From NCBI GenBank assembly GCA_964007475.1, contig OZ023275.1:17215829-17279828 (forward strand): a stretch of DNA of 64,000 bases. Reading direction: 5' to 3'. Numbering within the stretch: position 1 is the stretch's first letter; each line of letters begins with the position of its first letter. Shown here piece by piece: positions 1 to 14,400 of the stretch. The position numbers and the translations under genes are program-made. This DNA comes from Hybos culiciformis. Taxonomy: Eukaryota > Arthropoda > Insecta > Diptera > Hybotidae. The notes under the pieces were generated by a model. The model did no database searches and had not been told where the DNA came from. It saw only the letters and a program-made list of their open reading frames with translations.

Positions 1-89
1 TTGCGTTATAATTTTTAGTGGAAATAACTTAGTTTGTGCCGTTTTCATTTATTTTGCGCGACTTGTACTGTTTTAATTATAATGGCGAA

Positions 90-3000
90 CTAGCTCTGCC
101 CATTTACTTTTGGCTGTTGAACTGGTGAATTTGAAGTTAAGGTAATGGCAGCAGGAGGGGCTGTTGATGAGGATACATGATGGCAAGAACATTGTTGCAT
201 TCCAGGGAAATTGGTCGCACATATAGGAGTTTTTTCTATTTTCTTTGTTAACGTTTTCCAATATTCAATCTGAGCATTAAGTAACTCAATTTTTCTTTTA
301 CGTTCTTCTATCGCAAGAGACAATAATGATTCATTATTACTACTGTTCGAGCTTTCATTTAAATTTTCTGTATTATTTTGTAAATGATGACTAATTTTCA
401 GTTGACGTTGAGAAGCAGAACTTTGTTGTTGCTGCTGTATTTGTGGTTGTTGTTGAATTTGTTTTTGTTGTAGGGTCCTTTGTTGTTGTTGTTGTAATTG
501 TTTTTGTTGTAATCTCATTTGTTCGTTTTTTTGTAATTGCATTTGAAACTGCTGCTGTTGTTGCTGACTATAATTAAAATTTGATTGCTGATTATAATTC
601 GAACCAAATCCATTGCATTGTTGTGTGCTGTTGATAACTGGGTCAAAATCATCTTCCTCCTCCAAACATACTTCCGGAATATTGTTGTTATCGATTGAGT
701 CTAAATCATCATCGTGATGATATGACTGATCGTCGTTGTCACTCAATTCTTCAGATTTAATTACCACAATGTCATTTCCATCAGCATTATCTGTCGAAGG
801 TGAATGAAATGGATTCTAAAAATAAAATTAAAATATAAATTTTCTCATCTTTTCAATATGTTTTCTAAGTACAAAATTGCGTACTATCTTTGATAAGTTA
901 CATAGAGAATATTCAATAACACTTTAGATTTTTACTTTTGTTTGAGGTAAACACTATTAATTTATTCGTTTATAAAAATGTAGAAGAAGGAAAATTGTTG
1001 GAATAATTGAGTTTTCATATAATAGAAATCTCGAATAATTGAAAAAATATTGCATATCACAAAACTTAAAAGAAATTTATACAGGTAATTTATATTGACC
1101 GAAATATATGTAAATAGTTTTTGGGACAAATTGCGAAATTACCTTCCCATTTTCTTCATATTTGATTCGTTTATTTGAAGGCGGATCTGAAAGACAATCA
1201 AAAGTTTGTAACATTTGTGGTTGTTGTGATAATGCCGTCAAAATATCAATGAAATTTTCCGCTCGCCCATCAGTAGATAAATCTTTTTTTAATAATAATT
1301 TCATATTTTTATATAATTGTCTCAATTGCTTCGCTGTGCGTTGATGATAAACTCTCTCATTGAATTCTTTAGCAATGACACGCCAAACTTCATCTTTTTT
1401 TCTATTTGATTCTGCATCTGTTCTCTTATTTTCAATGATATCCTTGTACTGTGCCGCAAATCCTAATACCATATTACGCTCTCTTTGCGTATAACGAGGT
1501 GTTTTTTCCATAGCGCTGTTCGATTTTAATGCTGAAATCTGTTGCTACGAAAGATAAAATAGGTTATTTTATTATTAACAATAATAATAAAACTAAGTAT
1601 AAAAAATACCTTCTATAGGTAGGTACTGCTTAAAATTTAGGACAAGAAAGCTTCATATCTTGCTTGGATATTTGAATTTACAAAAAATATGCAAAAGTTT
1701 TAGTAATGCATAATAAAAACATGATTCGCAATACTATTGTAATAGCTTGGCTCAATTAAAATAAAAAAAATAATAAGGACGTGTATAAATATATGTATAT
1801 ACAATACACAGTTTTGTGCTTAGTAGTTTTGTCATCATGTTTGTATTATAAAAATAAAGTAAAACACCCTTTTTTTTAATATAATTTGAATAAATTTCAA
1901 TACAAACAAAATTTGGCAACGGGTAAGAATTTTCCATTTCTCTGTAATTTATAATTTCCCCCCATTGAACGATGGCTTTAAAAACAAACTAACATTGATT
2001 ATGTGTTAAAACATAAAAAGACAAAATTATGCGCATGACATCTTTAAATCTAGATTAAAAATAAAAAGGAGAGAATTATAATATAAAAATACGAAATTTA
2101 TGGTCTTGGCTTGTTTAAAAAATATATATTTATATATCTACATATATATTAATATCATGAAAAGCAGGGAAATTGTTTTTATTTTTTTACGTAAAGAAAG
2201 AATTTTTGCTCAATCATATTTAAGATTCGTTCGTTGTTTTTTTTTTTTTTTTTTTTTTAATATATAGTATTTTTGCTTTGAGAGGATTAACATTATTTGA
2301 TTTTCCTGTTTTTACTCTATTCAAGATGTGATTCAACTCAATTTTATTTCATGTCGAATATAAATAAAATAAATATAAAAAAAACTTATTGAATATATAG
2401 AACAACATTACTGAGTATAAAGTATTTTTTTTTTTTTTTTTTTAGAAAAGAAATAAAATGAATATTCGTTGCAATTCTATTGAAAAAAAAATATATATAT
2501 AGTTCATTTACCCTAAAATAATAGTTTTAAAATAATCTATCATTCTTAAAACTGGTATTAGATTCACTAGTTTTAGTTAGAAATATATATAATATTAAAT
2601 AGCTTACGTAGTTAGATTAAAATATGTAATTTAAATATCTAGTTTACTGTTTAGTAGCATACATTTTGGAAATACATATTATTTATCATAATTCTTTTGA
2701 ATTTATTAAAAGACAATATTTAATTAAAGATTATAATGTAATAAAATTTAAAATAAATTTAACTACCTGCTGGAAAAATAAATCAATTTTAATAATTATA
2801 TGTGATTGAGAAAATCGATTTTTAATAAAATGATTAGCAAAAATAATTAGAGACCTGGAAACATTTATAAAATATTCCATTTTTTCAACAATTTTATTCT
2901 ATGTGAAAAGAATACAAAGAAATGTAGCCCTTTTTAATTTATTGATCGAAGAAGAGAATTAATTAGTTTTCTTCTTAGTTAACATATATCGATTTAAATC

Positions 3001-3673
3001 TAAATCATGATTAAGACACCTTGCAAAACCAGGCTAGGTACAATAAATTATAACTTCATATTACTTTTTTTCGTAATATGAAAGTAATTTCATCTCATCT
3101 TGAAGATGGATTAACATTTTCATAATTATTTAATTAATTAACATTATCACTCTTTTTTATTAGAGAATTTTTAGAATTTTCTTAGTAATGCAATAAATTT
3201 TTAAATAGCTTTAAAAAATAATCAAATAATAATTTTCAAATTGAATTCTTAAATCGACAATTTAATTACGCATTTGAATAATATATTTCTATTGATCTAT
3301 TTTTAAAACTAATGAAAAAAAATTAAGAAGACAAGCTCTATGCAGTTTATTAATGTCAGTGACGTTTGAAAATCGTATTTTTAATATTATTTATTTATTT
3401 TTATTTTATTTTTATTTATTTTTTTTTTTTTTCAAATCAATAATGGTCTAATATTGTTTTTTTAGGTGAGCTTACTACTTCTAAAATATTCCATTTAGAA
3501 CAATATAGCCCTCAAATAATCTTTCTAAAGAATATAATTTTATATGATATAAAAAAAATGTTTACCTTGATTTGTAACTGATGATTTAAATTTGCATTGA
3601 CATTATTATTATTATTCATATTATTATTGTTTACATTATTGTTCAGATTATTGGTGTTCATATTGTTATCCAT
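90..3673 (-). CDS. Myb/SANT-like DNA-binding protein (FSBP-like), 3 coding exons
   Basis: Three exons join in phase: 3566-3673, 1143-1544 and 90-815, giving 411 residues. Donors (GTAAAC, GTAATT) and acceptors (CGTAG, TTTAG) are visible. The first exon is an Asn-rich tail starting MDNNMNTNN. Exon 2 holds a Myb/SANT-like domain at about residues 50-125 (TPRYTQRERNMVLGFAAQYK at its start, then KKDEVWRVIAKEFNE and RTAKQLRQLYKNMK), the pattern of the Myb_DNA-bind_5 family that includes fibrinogen silencer-binding protein and many insect paralogues. Exon 3 has an acidic stretch, several poly-Gln runs and a C-terminal helix (EERKRKIELLNAQIEYWKTL), probably a dimerising coiled coil as in relatives. 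Likely role: nuclear sequence-specific transcription factor; targets unknown. A minus-strand AATAAA lies at 48-53. A 5' non-coding exon further upstream is possible. Exon structure is solid; the exact orthologue is not known. Confidence 0.8.
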
Positions 3674-5354
3674 TAAGTATGATTAAGAGAAATAAATAAT
3701 ATCAATTTATTTCACTTTGATCCTATTTTAATTATATTTTATAATATTCGCCTGAAAAAAAAGGAAATATATGAATTATAATGATCATTCTATGGAAAGA
3801 ATTAACAAGAATCATTCTTAGACTCTTGCTTCTAGAACTCCAAGAACATAAAAAAAAATTGTACAACAACTACCTTTACAATTTTATTTTAACAATTATT
3901 AAAAATTAAGAGAATAGAATTAAATATAAGATTAATTAAGATCCAAATTAGAAGTCAAGGATTAAGGGTACGATTACATTGGTGCAGTGATAAACGATCT
4001 TCTCTATGATATATTATATTATTTATTTATTACATTGATTATTTCCCCTAAATGCTAGCTAGTATCGCAGATTTTTAAAATTATAACATCTATCAGTTAC
4101 TAACTTAAATACAATTTTTGCAAACATATTTCTAGAATAGATTTGTAAATTTTCTTTAAAAATATATTATTCACATTATCCACCATGAGAGATATGAAAT
4201 TTTGAAAAAATTTTTGTGACCTTATAGTCAATAAATTAGAAGAATATGTATATAAATCAAAAATTCATGAATTTATCAAAAAACTTAAAGATTGTTTTTT
4301 AGTTTCAAATTTTATTTTTATGGCTTCTGGTTAGAAATAAATGTGACCCCTAAACAACAGCTGCAGTTGAAGCCCAATATACTTGTTTAGAATTAGGCGC
4401 CAATTTAACGGGCGACATTTTTATTCATTTATTAATTTTTTTTATTTTAATTTTTTTCTAATTTTATTGATTTTTAATTTGTACTTTTCTTATAATAATT
4501 GCATAAATAATATATATATGTTAAAAAAAACTACTTATTTATGATTTCGTTTCACCTTTTTTTTATCGAATTCTTTTTCTTTAATTATATTTTTGGTGAC
4601 TTTTTAAATTCCACAAATAAATCAAAAAGCTATTTATCTTTAATTTTTTATTTTATTTCTACAATAATTATGCAAAAAAAAATATGCTCTGCATTATAAA
4701 AAACTTTGTATATAATATATACCTTAATATGCGATATATTTTTTTTTTAATTGATTCTTGATAGTCTATTTTTATATTTACACATATAATTTTTATTTAT
4801 TTTTTTTAAATTAATAGAGCTGAGCTATTTGGTTACTTATAATTATAAATTATATTTTGCATATAAATAAAATACATAATTTTTTTTATTTTTTTTGTTA
4901 ATATTTTTACCTATAGGTTTTTCTCAATTATAAATTAAAAATAAAATAAAAACAAAAATATAGATGTAAACGAAATTTCACTAAACAAAAAAAAAAAAAC
5001 AGATGTAGACCCAAGAGAAGACTAACTTTATCTAAAGCCAAAATTAAACTGATGTTTCTTTTCTCACATAAACAGAAAACATAAAAGAAATCAAAATATC
5101 ATTAAAAGAACAGAACAAAATTTACAAATTTTAATAATTTCGTTATTTTTTTTTTTTTTATTTGTATCTCACACATTCAAATAATCAGGAGAAAATATAG
5201 TCGGGAAACAAAATTGTACTTAATAAAATAAAATAAAAAAAAAAAAAAACAAAAATATTATATCTCAGAATATATTCAGTTTTCAGTTTTATGTTTTTTT
5301 TTTTTTTGTATTATTATTATTATTGTACGCTCTGCTCTGATGGTATATTTTCAA

Positions 5355-5375
5355 CATCATCATCATCATCATCAT
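5355..5375. repeat. (CAT)7 microsatellite
   Basis: Seven perfect CAT triplets in otherwise non-coding DNA. A preceding (TAT) run sits at about 5320-5335. Confidence 0.9.
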
Positions 5376-8151
5376 ACCCCTCGTAAATTTGAGCTTTGAT
5401 TGCAAATCTATAATCTATAGAAATAATATAGTATACTTATATACATTTATTTTAGGTATTTTTATTTCATAAATATTTATAGGATTGAATATATATAATA
5501 GTGTTCTACAATTGAAAAATTCTTCTTTTTTTTTTTAGGGTGACCAGAAAACGCATAATTAAAAGAGGTATGATATTCTACTATCTATGTAAATGAGATT
5601 ATGAAAAATAAAATTTTAAATTAGTATTAAAACTTATACTCTACAATAATTTTAATATTAGTTAAATTAATTATAAAATTTATAATAAATATATTTTTTA
5701 AATTATATTTTTATATATTAAGTATGATTGATAAAATTTTATACGATTTTTTTGTACTCAGCAATCTATTAGCCGTTAAGGGTTTTAAAAGAATATCTTG
5801 TTGAGGTAACACAACTTTTATGAGTTGGAATTAATTTTTTAGTTTAAGATAACCGATTTTTTGAAACTTACTTAATAAGCCTCGTAATAAGTTATTCATT
5901 ATTCCAAAGGTTTAATAATTTACATTTGGTCACCTTGAAAATTGGTAAAATAAATAATATTGAGTTAAAACTCATATTAAAATTTTGTAGGTATTTAGAA
6001 ATTGAAATAATATTTTGTCTTTCTTTCTTCAATAATAAGAAGCTAAAAATAATTATTTATGCGCTGTTCTTAAAATATTTTAATCTAAGCTAAACACATA
6101 AAAAATGAATGGAATATGGTAAAACACTGTTTTCCGTATTATTACACGTGTATTATGTTTTGTATCAAAAGTAATATTTTAAACTTTTGTTTTTGTATTA
6201 GAAATATGCCCAAATTAAAATAAAAAAAAAACAAATATCCTATTAATTTTATGGGGAATTTTATTTCTGCTTAGAAGGAGATGATGAATCAAAATATAAT
6301 ATTAAATGATTAAATCTATTTAAAATATTATGTAGGAATAGGAACATATAGTACGTATATGCATATTATGTACATGTTATACATTATTTACATAAGCACC
6401 TAGTTAATTTTTAGAGAATAACTAAAATTTTGAAAAATTTATTTCACTAATTCTAAACATGTCGAAAATTATTCTTATTATATTCATTTGTACATAGCTC
6501 ATCTAAAGTAATACTCAAATACAAACTCTGTAGTTGAACAAACTGTCGGTGCTAATAGAACTAAGGTAGTTACATACATATTGCTTATTATTTTTTCGTG
6601 TAAAAAAGTTTATAGTAATGTAATACTTAAAAAACTATTACAATATAAATCAATCCTAAAATAAATTTATTTAATATTTCAATTATGTGTAGTTTTAAAT
6701 ATTACTACATAAAAACTTCAAGTGACTTTTATAATAAACAAATTCTATTTATCATACAATTTTCTCTGTTTATAATTTTCAGTGTTTTTATTTTAAAGCT
6801 AGATGCGAGAATCTTTTTTATTTTTTTTTTTTAAAGAATTTTACATGGTACAAAAATAAATATTATAAAACTAGAAAAATACTTATTTCTCAAGAACAAC
6901 CTAAAATTGAAGTTTAAAAATAAACTTAAAAAAATTAATGTGAAAAAGAAAAATACATTTTCAAAACTGATTCCAATTAATGTGAAACAATATTTTCATT
7001 TTTGTAAAATAATTTTTTTTAGATACCTATCTATAGATAGGTGTAACTATGTGTAATTCAAGGTGTAATTATTTCTAGAATATTGATATTTTTATTGTAA
7101 GATTAAAATCTAACCCTTTTATTGAAGTATCATTTTAAAAGGTACGATCAGTATTTCCAATTGATAGACCAAGCATTAAAATGCACCCACGACATTGGAC
7201 TGGACTGTATAAAATAGTTCCCATTTTGAATTAAAATTGACTTCAAAAGAGAGCTGAATTTAAAAGATTTTTCTAATATCATCAGATTTATTAAAAACAA
7301 TCTTACAAACAAATTCCTCACTTAGAAAAATAAGAAATTACAAGACAGTATTTTGGGAAAACTCTACAAACTATTAACCGATAGAAAGAAAACAAATTGA
7401 ACTTTACAATGTAAATTGTTCAGTCATAATATACACATTTAAGCCTCAAAATCCAATACTTTAAAATAGAATCATGCAGATATTAAGGGAGACAAGAACT
7501 ATGTAGTTATATAAAAATTTAAACTTAAACATGGTGCTCCATGTTATTTTTCTATTCTTACTCATAATCGAATGTAAAAAGAAAAGTTTTTTTAAGACTT
7601 AAAAAAACTTCTTGCTTTATTATTCCTGAATTAACAAAAAAATTTGATTTTGTAGTGGTCTGATAAATTAAGAAAGTAACTCTTGAAAGTTTAATTAGGC
7701 TGTAAATTATGAGTTCTTCTAAGTATTCTCTAAAATCATAAAAATATGTATTAAGTAATTAATTTTTACTTATGTTCGTTATAAATGAATCATTTTATTT
7801 AAAACTTTTTTTTTCCTTTTCTACACCTTCAAAGGACGCTAAAATCCATGAGTTAATCAACAAAAAAAAATTCAAATTTTTATTCAACAAACTAATCAAT
7901 AAAAAGCAAATTTGAAGACCTTCTTTTAATAGATTTGAATATAAATATAATAATAATAACTAGTGATAAGTTTGATGAACATTTTGTTATAGTATTGAAT
8001 TATCCTCATTTACAACATTTCTATCCATATAATATTTATATTAGGTATATATTTGTATTGTACGTAATAATTTTAGAGTTTTATATAAATTATATCGTTT
8101 CTATGTGCATGTATACAAGAAAATCTTGAAATAAAATCTCCGTTTTGAATC

Positions 8152-8169
8152 CATCATCATCATCATCAT
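8152..8169. repeat. (CAT)6 microsatellite
   Basis: Six perfect CAT triplets in the same orientation as the tract at 5355, in non-coding DNA. Confidence 0.9.
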
Positions 8170-11100
8170 CAAGTTTTATATCTATTTTAATATTAGAATA
8201 TACATATATTCGCTTTTATTATTATATTCTTTTTTCTCAACATTATAAGTAGCGTATAGTATAAAAACGTAAATATCTCCTCTATCTTACTAAAATGAAT
8301 ACAATGTTAAATATGTGTACAAACATCTATCTTAATATGACTTATATCTATAAAATAAAAACATACCCAGAGTATAGTGTAAATTTTCAAAGTACCAAGT
8401 CACCCCAAAACAAAAAAAAAAAAGAATAAAATAAAATTTTTTAAGTACAAATTCTCTTCTTTATCCTTGGTCGTGTTTCAATATTCAGTTTTTCTTTTCT
8501 TTATTTTTATATTTTGATTTTTAAAACACACACCGTACTTCTCCTCGTTTGTGCTTCTGATACCTAAATAACGAAAATAGAATTTTCATTTCGTTGTTAT
8601 AATGCTGAAAAGAATATTATATTATGAGTTTTTGTATTTTTTTTTTTTAACTTTTGTGTTCTTAAATTATATTTTTAGAGAGCAGTTTTATACTCTGGTT
8701 GATTGGTGGCTGGCTGTGTACTAATAAAATATAAGTATCTGTATAAGAATATTTATAAGTAAGTATATATGATTATATCTATGTTTTATTATATTTGGTT
8801 GAATGAAACTAATCGATAAACAGTGTATTCAGAGACATAACTTTAGCTTGACGATTAATAATTTTCTATTACTTTGTTTTGTTGTTATTGTAATGCTAAT
8901 AAAAATATATATAATTCTATATTAGTATATAAAATTCTCTTTTTTAAATGTTGATGTTTCCCTTTCACTCCTTTCTTTTTCAAATTCTATGAAAAAATAT
9001 TTATTTTCCTTGCTGAACAAGGAGATATTATTTAATTTTTACACCACACAGATAAATTTTATTAAGCTAAGCTTTTTATAAATACCACTTTTGCGTTTTT
9101 GAAATCAAATTATTAGTTATTAGAAATTATAAAAATTAAGAAATTGCATAGTTACTGACTTACTAGCACTTGGTTTATGCAGTATGTAAGATATTCAACT
9201 TGTTCTAAGTTCGTTTTGTCTTTCTTAAAACTCAACATCTTGATTAAATTGGCAAATCAGCTGTTAATAAACAATCAAATTAATCGAAATATTTAGTTTT
9301 TTTAACCTCATAATAATTTATTATTCCAACTGATCAGATAAGAAGTTAAAATTTAAGAATTTCATTAACCTAACCTTGTGACATGTTTGACATAATCTTA
9401 TGTGTAGTGAAAATATTAAGAAAATGTCAGTAGAACACTCTTACCTCGAGCCTAAACACATTTGTAAGGCATGCATTAGATTGTATTTTGTAGGTATATA
9501 AGTATTTCAGAGAAATAGTTTTTTGAGCAAATAGGACAAGTTTGTGGAATTTACATCAAATAATACATTTAAAAAACATAAAAGGAGTAAATTATTATAA
9601 GTAAGCATCTTTAAGGGCACATTAAGCCAAATCATCTTTTTTTAAATTTTTAATTAAAATTATTTTTGTATAATTTTGTTATAAAGCGCGATTGTCCACA
9701 AAAAACTAATTATAAGTGGTCCGCAAGTCGAAATGATGATATAAGAATGATCGGCATGAAAAATCATTTTTTAAGACAGCAAATTGCTTAAATGAACTCA
9801 ATAATGATGTCAATAACTTCACATACAAGCTATGTATAAGTACTTTTTTACAAATTAGAAGCTGATTTTCTTAAGTTTTTTATAAAGTCAAAATAACGTT
9901 ACGTTATTTTATAACTACTTACTGGCGAAATAAGTATCATGTGAATATTTTTCTTGAATACTTTCTTGACTGGATTAAACATAAAATCTGGATGCAGCAC
10001 TAAATGTTTTTAATTGACCCCGACATATACTTAACTATAAGTTAAAAAAACAAAATTATTTTGTATAAGTTCTTATTGTAAGATATTCAGCGTTGGGTAA
10101 GTGTATACTTAGTTTGAACCAGGTTTTGTAGTAATTATAATAAAGTTTCTGAACCAAATTTGAGACTTGAAAAAATTGAGATTATATTTGAAAGTTAATT
10201 TCTAATCCTTTATAAAACGCTCTTGCAACAAATTAATTTTGCAAAAAGGAAATAAGTATATTGTAATTTTATTTTCTTGATGTAAGTATATATTTAGATA
10301 TTAAACGCGCTTTACCAATTCAGGTTATTTAAGAATCGTCGTCGTGTTGAAATAATTTCCTTTTTTTTTCTACATTTATAATAACTAGAGATATAATTAT
10401 GTAGGTACAATATAGTTAGGTCATATGTATATGTATAAAGAATTAAAAATATAGTTTGAGTTCTAGATTTAATTTCTACATTATAATGGCTTTACTTTTA
10501 GATAGATACATACTATATACAACACTTACCATAACTACAAACATAATGTTAAAAAAGTAGGTAGGTAAGTATGTAAGTAAAACTTGCTTTGTAGAAATTT
10601 CAATAAGGGAAAAAGCAAGAGTATGTTTTAATTCTGTCAAATCCCCTTTGTTTTTTACTTTAATTTAACTTTTTTTCAATACTTATTTGTATTTCATTCT
10701 TTTTGGTTACAACAATCGTGTACCTAGTAAAAAATTAATGGAATAAAAAAGATAGGTTGAGAAATTTTACTTAAATTGATGTAAACATTTATTTACATTA
10801 AAATTAAAACTATATTTCCCCTCCTTGATTCCTTGATTGAATGATTCAGTTAAATTTTAGTGAGAATTGTGCAAAAAAAATTTATCAAAAGTTCGGTAAA
10901 AAAGACTATAATAGTTGACAAAATAAAATGTATAGATTACTTTCAGTTCGATGAAAAATTTCCATTTTTTTTATTATTACAAGCTTGGTTAGATACCTAC
11001 CTACAAAAGTTGAGTTTTCTTATTTTAGGTAAGTAAGAATAAAGGAATTTAATTTTATAAATAACCAATAAATGTGCAATTGAATTTTAAGTTTAAACAG

Positions 11101-11264
11101 TTTAGAACTGGTTAACGAGAAATTTTCAAATTTTAAATTAAATCAAATCTTTTGTCTTTTGATTAAAACTATTCATTTGATTTATTAAAAGAAAAGCAAA
11201 GAACTATACATACCTTGCAATGAAGTTTGCAATGAAAATTATTCATTTTTATTATTGCCTTAAA

Positions 11265-11404
11265 GCCCTTTTTTAACGATCAAAGCACACCTTGTCCAAG
11301 TTACTCTTCTTTGATCCAAGTCGACTTTGACACCTGTTTACACGATCAAAAAGAGCGTCCAAATCGATTTGGACAAAGTGTACTTGGATCGTGAAAACTG
11401 GGCT
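11265..11404. mobile_element. Degenerate short inverted-repeat element (MITE-like)
   Basis: The left end GCCCTTTTTTAACGATCAAA and the reverse complement of the right end GCCCAGTTTTCACGATCCAA align over about 36 bases, continuing into TTGTCCAA on both sides. The interior holds a perfect 18-base palindrome (GTCCAAATCGATTTGGAC) near 11358-11375. No clear target duplication could be read, so the superfamily is open. It carries no coding capacity; open frames across it are incidental. Confidence 0.5.
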
Positions 11405-14400
11405 CAGGTATTAAGAAAATATCATTTGCAGTTATTATTATTATAAATGAGTCGTATTCTTTCTCCAACAATTTCTCAGTTAAAATCGGGTGTTTAATTT
11501 TGCTTATGAAAATCCTAATAGTATAGCCACTAATCACTCTATTTGGTAATGCACTACAAATCTCAACAGCAGTGGACATCAAGCTATTTCTCCTTCTGGA
11601 TGTGTATTTTGCAACCAGTTAATGAGAACTAAACATCACACATGAACTTTAACTCAAATTAATATTAAACGCCGCAAATATTATATGTACATAGGTTAAG
11701 CCCGAATAACAAAAATTGAAGGAGTGCAGAATCACGAAAACAAACCAATTTCTAAAAAATAATCAGTTTCAACGACCAGACAACAAGATTCCTCGGAAGA
11801 CTAATATAATGGTAGTTAACTAAGTACCTACCTACTCATTAATTGGTAGTTTATAAATTATAGTATAGGTAAGTTTTTTGACTCCTGACCCTGACGTTAC
11901 GATATTTTATTGTTTATTAATGTTTTGTGAGACTTCAAGCAAGGCTAAAAATATTTGTTAACAGATAAAAAAAAAAAAAAAACCTATATTCAGACAGCTG
12001 GGAATTAAATTTTTACTTACCTTCACTGGAATAAAAAATGAAAATTTTTGGTTCTGTTCCAGCGATAGGCGTAATAAATTTTACAGCGCGTTTAAATAGC
12101 AAAACACTGACTTGCTAATAAACATTAAAAATTATATTTTTTATTTTTATGTCCTTCACTGTTTTTTTTTTTTTTATATAAATCGCTATTTAGGAGTCCT
12201 TTTCGTTTATGAAACATTGAAAAAAAAATTTTTATTTATTGTTTCAAAATTAAATATTAAGAAAAAAATTGCGAACATTTTAATTTTATATTTCAAAATA
12301 GCATATTTTATTTTTTGTAATTTTTTATTTTAATTTTGAATTTTTTGTAACACAATTTTATTTTTTTAATTTATAAATTATTAAAGTTAAAATAAAAATC
12401 ATTAAATTTTTTTGGTTAATTTAAAATTTTTAAATATAAATATTATATTTTATTTATTTGTATTTTGGATTTTTTTTTTATTTTTATTTTTAAATTTTTT
12501 TTTATCAAGTTTTCAGTCCAATTTTTTTTTTTTAAATATAGAAAGAACTTCTTCAATCTTCATCAGTCACTTCACTCATCAGTCAGATTCTTTTGTTTTT
12601 TCTATTTACTTTTTTTTTTCTTCTTGCTCACTGCTAAGTAATGACTGCTTGCACAATTTGCTTTCAAAACTTAAAATAATAGAATTAATAGAACATAGAG
12701 TAGCATTGACAAGAATCAAAATGTCAAAATCCCCTGCAACATAAAAGCAGGTGATAAAGCAAAATAAAAAGGGGATTTTGAAAATAATTACGATCGATAG
12801 ATAAATTAAGGGCCTTGGGGCCAGATTGTATAACTAATAAGTAATAACTCTCAAAACACTGTCTTTCGAAAAACAAATGTTCACTTTTTTCTCTGTAGAA
12901 AATTTGTCAATTATTGAGGTTTTTCTCCATATCCTTTAAAAAATAAAAATATGATGGAATTTCCGTTTTTTTTTTTCCTATTGAATTTCCATAAAATCCT
13001 ATTCGAAAATATTTCACCATAAAGTTGCCTCATAACTAATTTTAATTTTATATACATAGTAAAAAAGACATTTAGATTGAAAAATCCGGCTCACTCACTC
13101 TGGAGCCAGGTTTATATTCTCTAGCATATCCAAAGAGTAGAGATTGTATTAGTTCAAATCAAACCAAAACTAAAATTAAAACTGTTTTCAATGGCCGGGC
13201 TAAGCCCGATGATAAACTTATCGTAACTGAGGCGTATCTATCACTTAGTTATGTCAATGAAGAAACTTCAATGAAGGAGGGTTTAGTTTAGAGCTTATAT
13301 AGCTTATACATACCTGAAATTTAGGATAAAGTTACTGAATGCCACTTACATTGAAAATATTAAAAATATTATTAAAATTTATTTTGAAATCCAAAGGAAT
13401 AATTTATTGATATTAATGGAGGGATGTTCACATTCACTGAATATAAAGTAGTTCTCTTATCAACAACTTATTAAAAAAGCAGTACGAATCAAATTATTTT
13501 TATATTTATCATGATTAAAATAATGTTGAATGAAGTATGTTAATTATATTGTATATATTTGTATGAACTCCTCAAATTATAATCTACAAGATATTTTATT
13601 TTCCACCGAAATTCGATCTCCTTTTTTGTGATTAACTTTTATCTTTGCTGAAAAAACAAAAATTTAAACATTTTCTCAAGATGTATATAAAGTCTGATAA
13701 TTTATTTTTTTTAAATCGATATTTTTATTTTACTTAGTTTTATGTATATATAGTTTTTTTTTTTTTTTGCTACATGAAAATATTTTTTTTTTATTTTATT
13801 TTCAAAAGAGTAAATAATTAATTTGTGTGTTATCTATTTATTTTATACGAAGCCCTATGCAATACTCCTAGGAGTGGTGATTTGACACGATACGTGTTAT
13901 TAAATTTTTATGATATTGTTCATAGAAAATAATTTTTTTTTAATAAAGAGCTTCCAAATGAAAATTTCAACGAAAAAACGCACATTACTCAAATTTTTAA
14001 ATTAAATTTATAATTTTTTCAATATTATTTTACGAAAATATGTTTTTTTTTTCTTCAGTTTAATTCTAGGAGATTTATTTAATTTTTATAGTATATTTAT
14101 ATTACATATATTTTTTTATTAAAAAAAAAAACAATATTCTTTCATAGTTTTCCTATTTATAAGTAAATTTATTTATTATCTAAAATTTATGCATCCCTAA
14201 TACGAACATTGAGATGTTTTTTTTTTGGTGAAAAATATGTTTACTTACTAAATTAAATATATAAAAAAATGTGCAGATTTTAAAATTAACACAATAACAT
14301 TAATCCTTATTTAAAACTATTACTGTGATGCCAATACTTACGATTCCTAAAATTTATACTTTCAAATTATCATCATATTCTAATACCGTAGTGACAGGTC

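Larger units (their letters stand above)
3674..11264. other. Gene-free AT-rich stretch
   Basis: I see no reading frame with family features and no splice-linked exons on either strand. The sequence is a mix of poly-A/poly-T runs, short TA-rich tracts and two CAT microsatellites (5355-5375 and 8152-8169). The 3674-3800 part probably carries promoter or 5' UTR of the Myb/SANT gene, since that gene's first ATG is at 3673. Long introns of a gene outside the window are possible but nothing shows one. Confidence 0.5.

Noticed and set aside
12112..12744. Open frames of 73 and 110 codons
   Set aside because: Phe/Leu/Ile strings made by poly-T DNA; no domain or splice partners.
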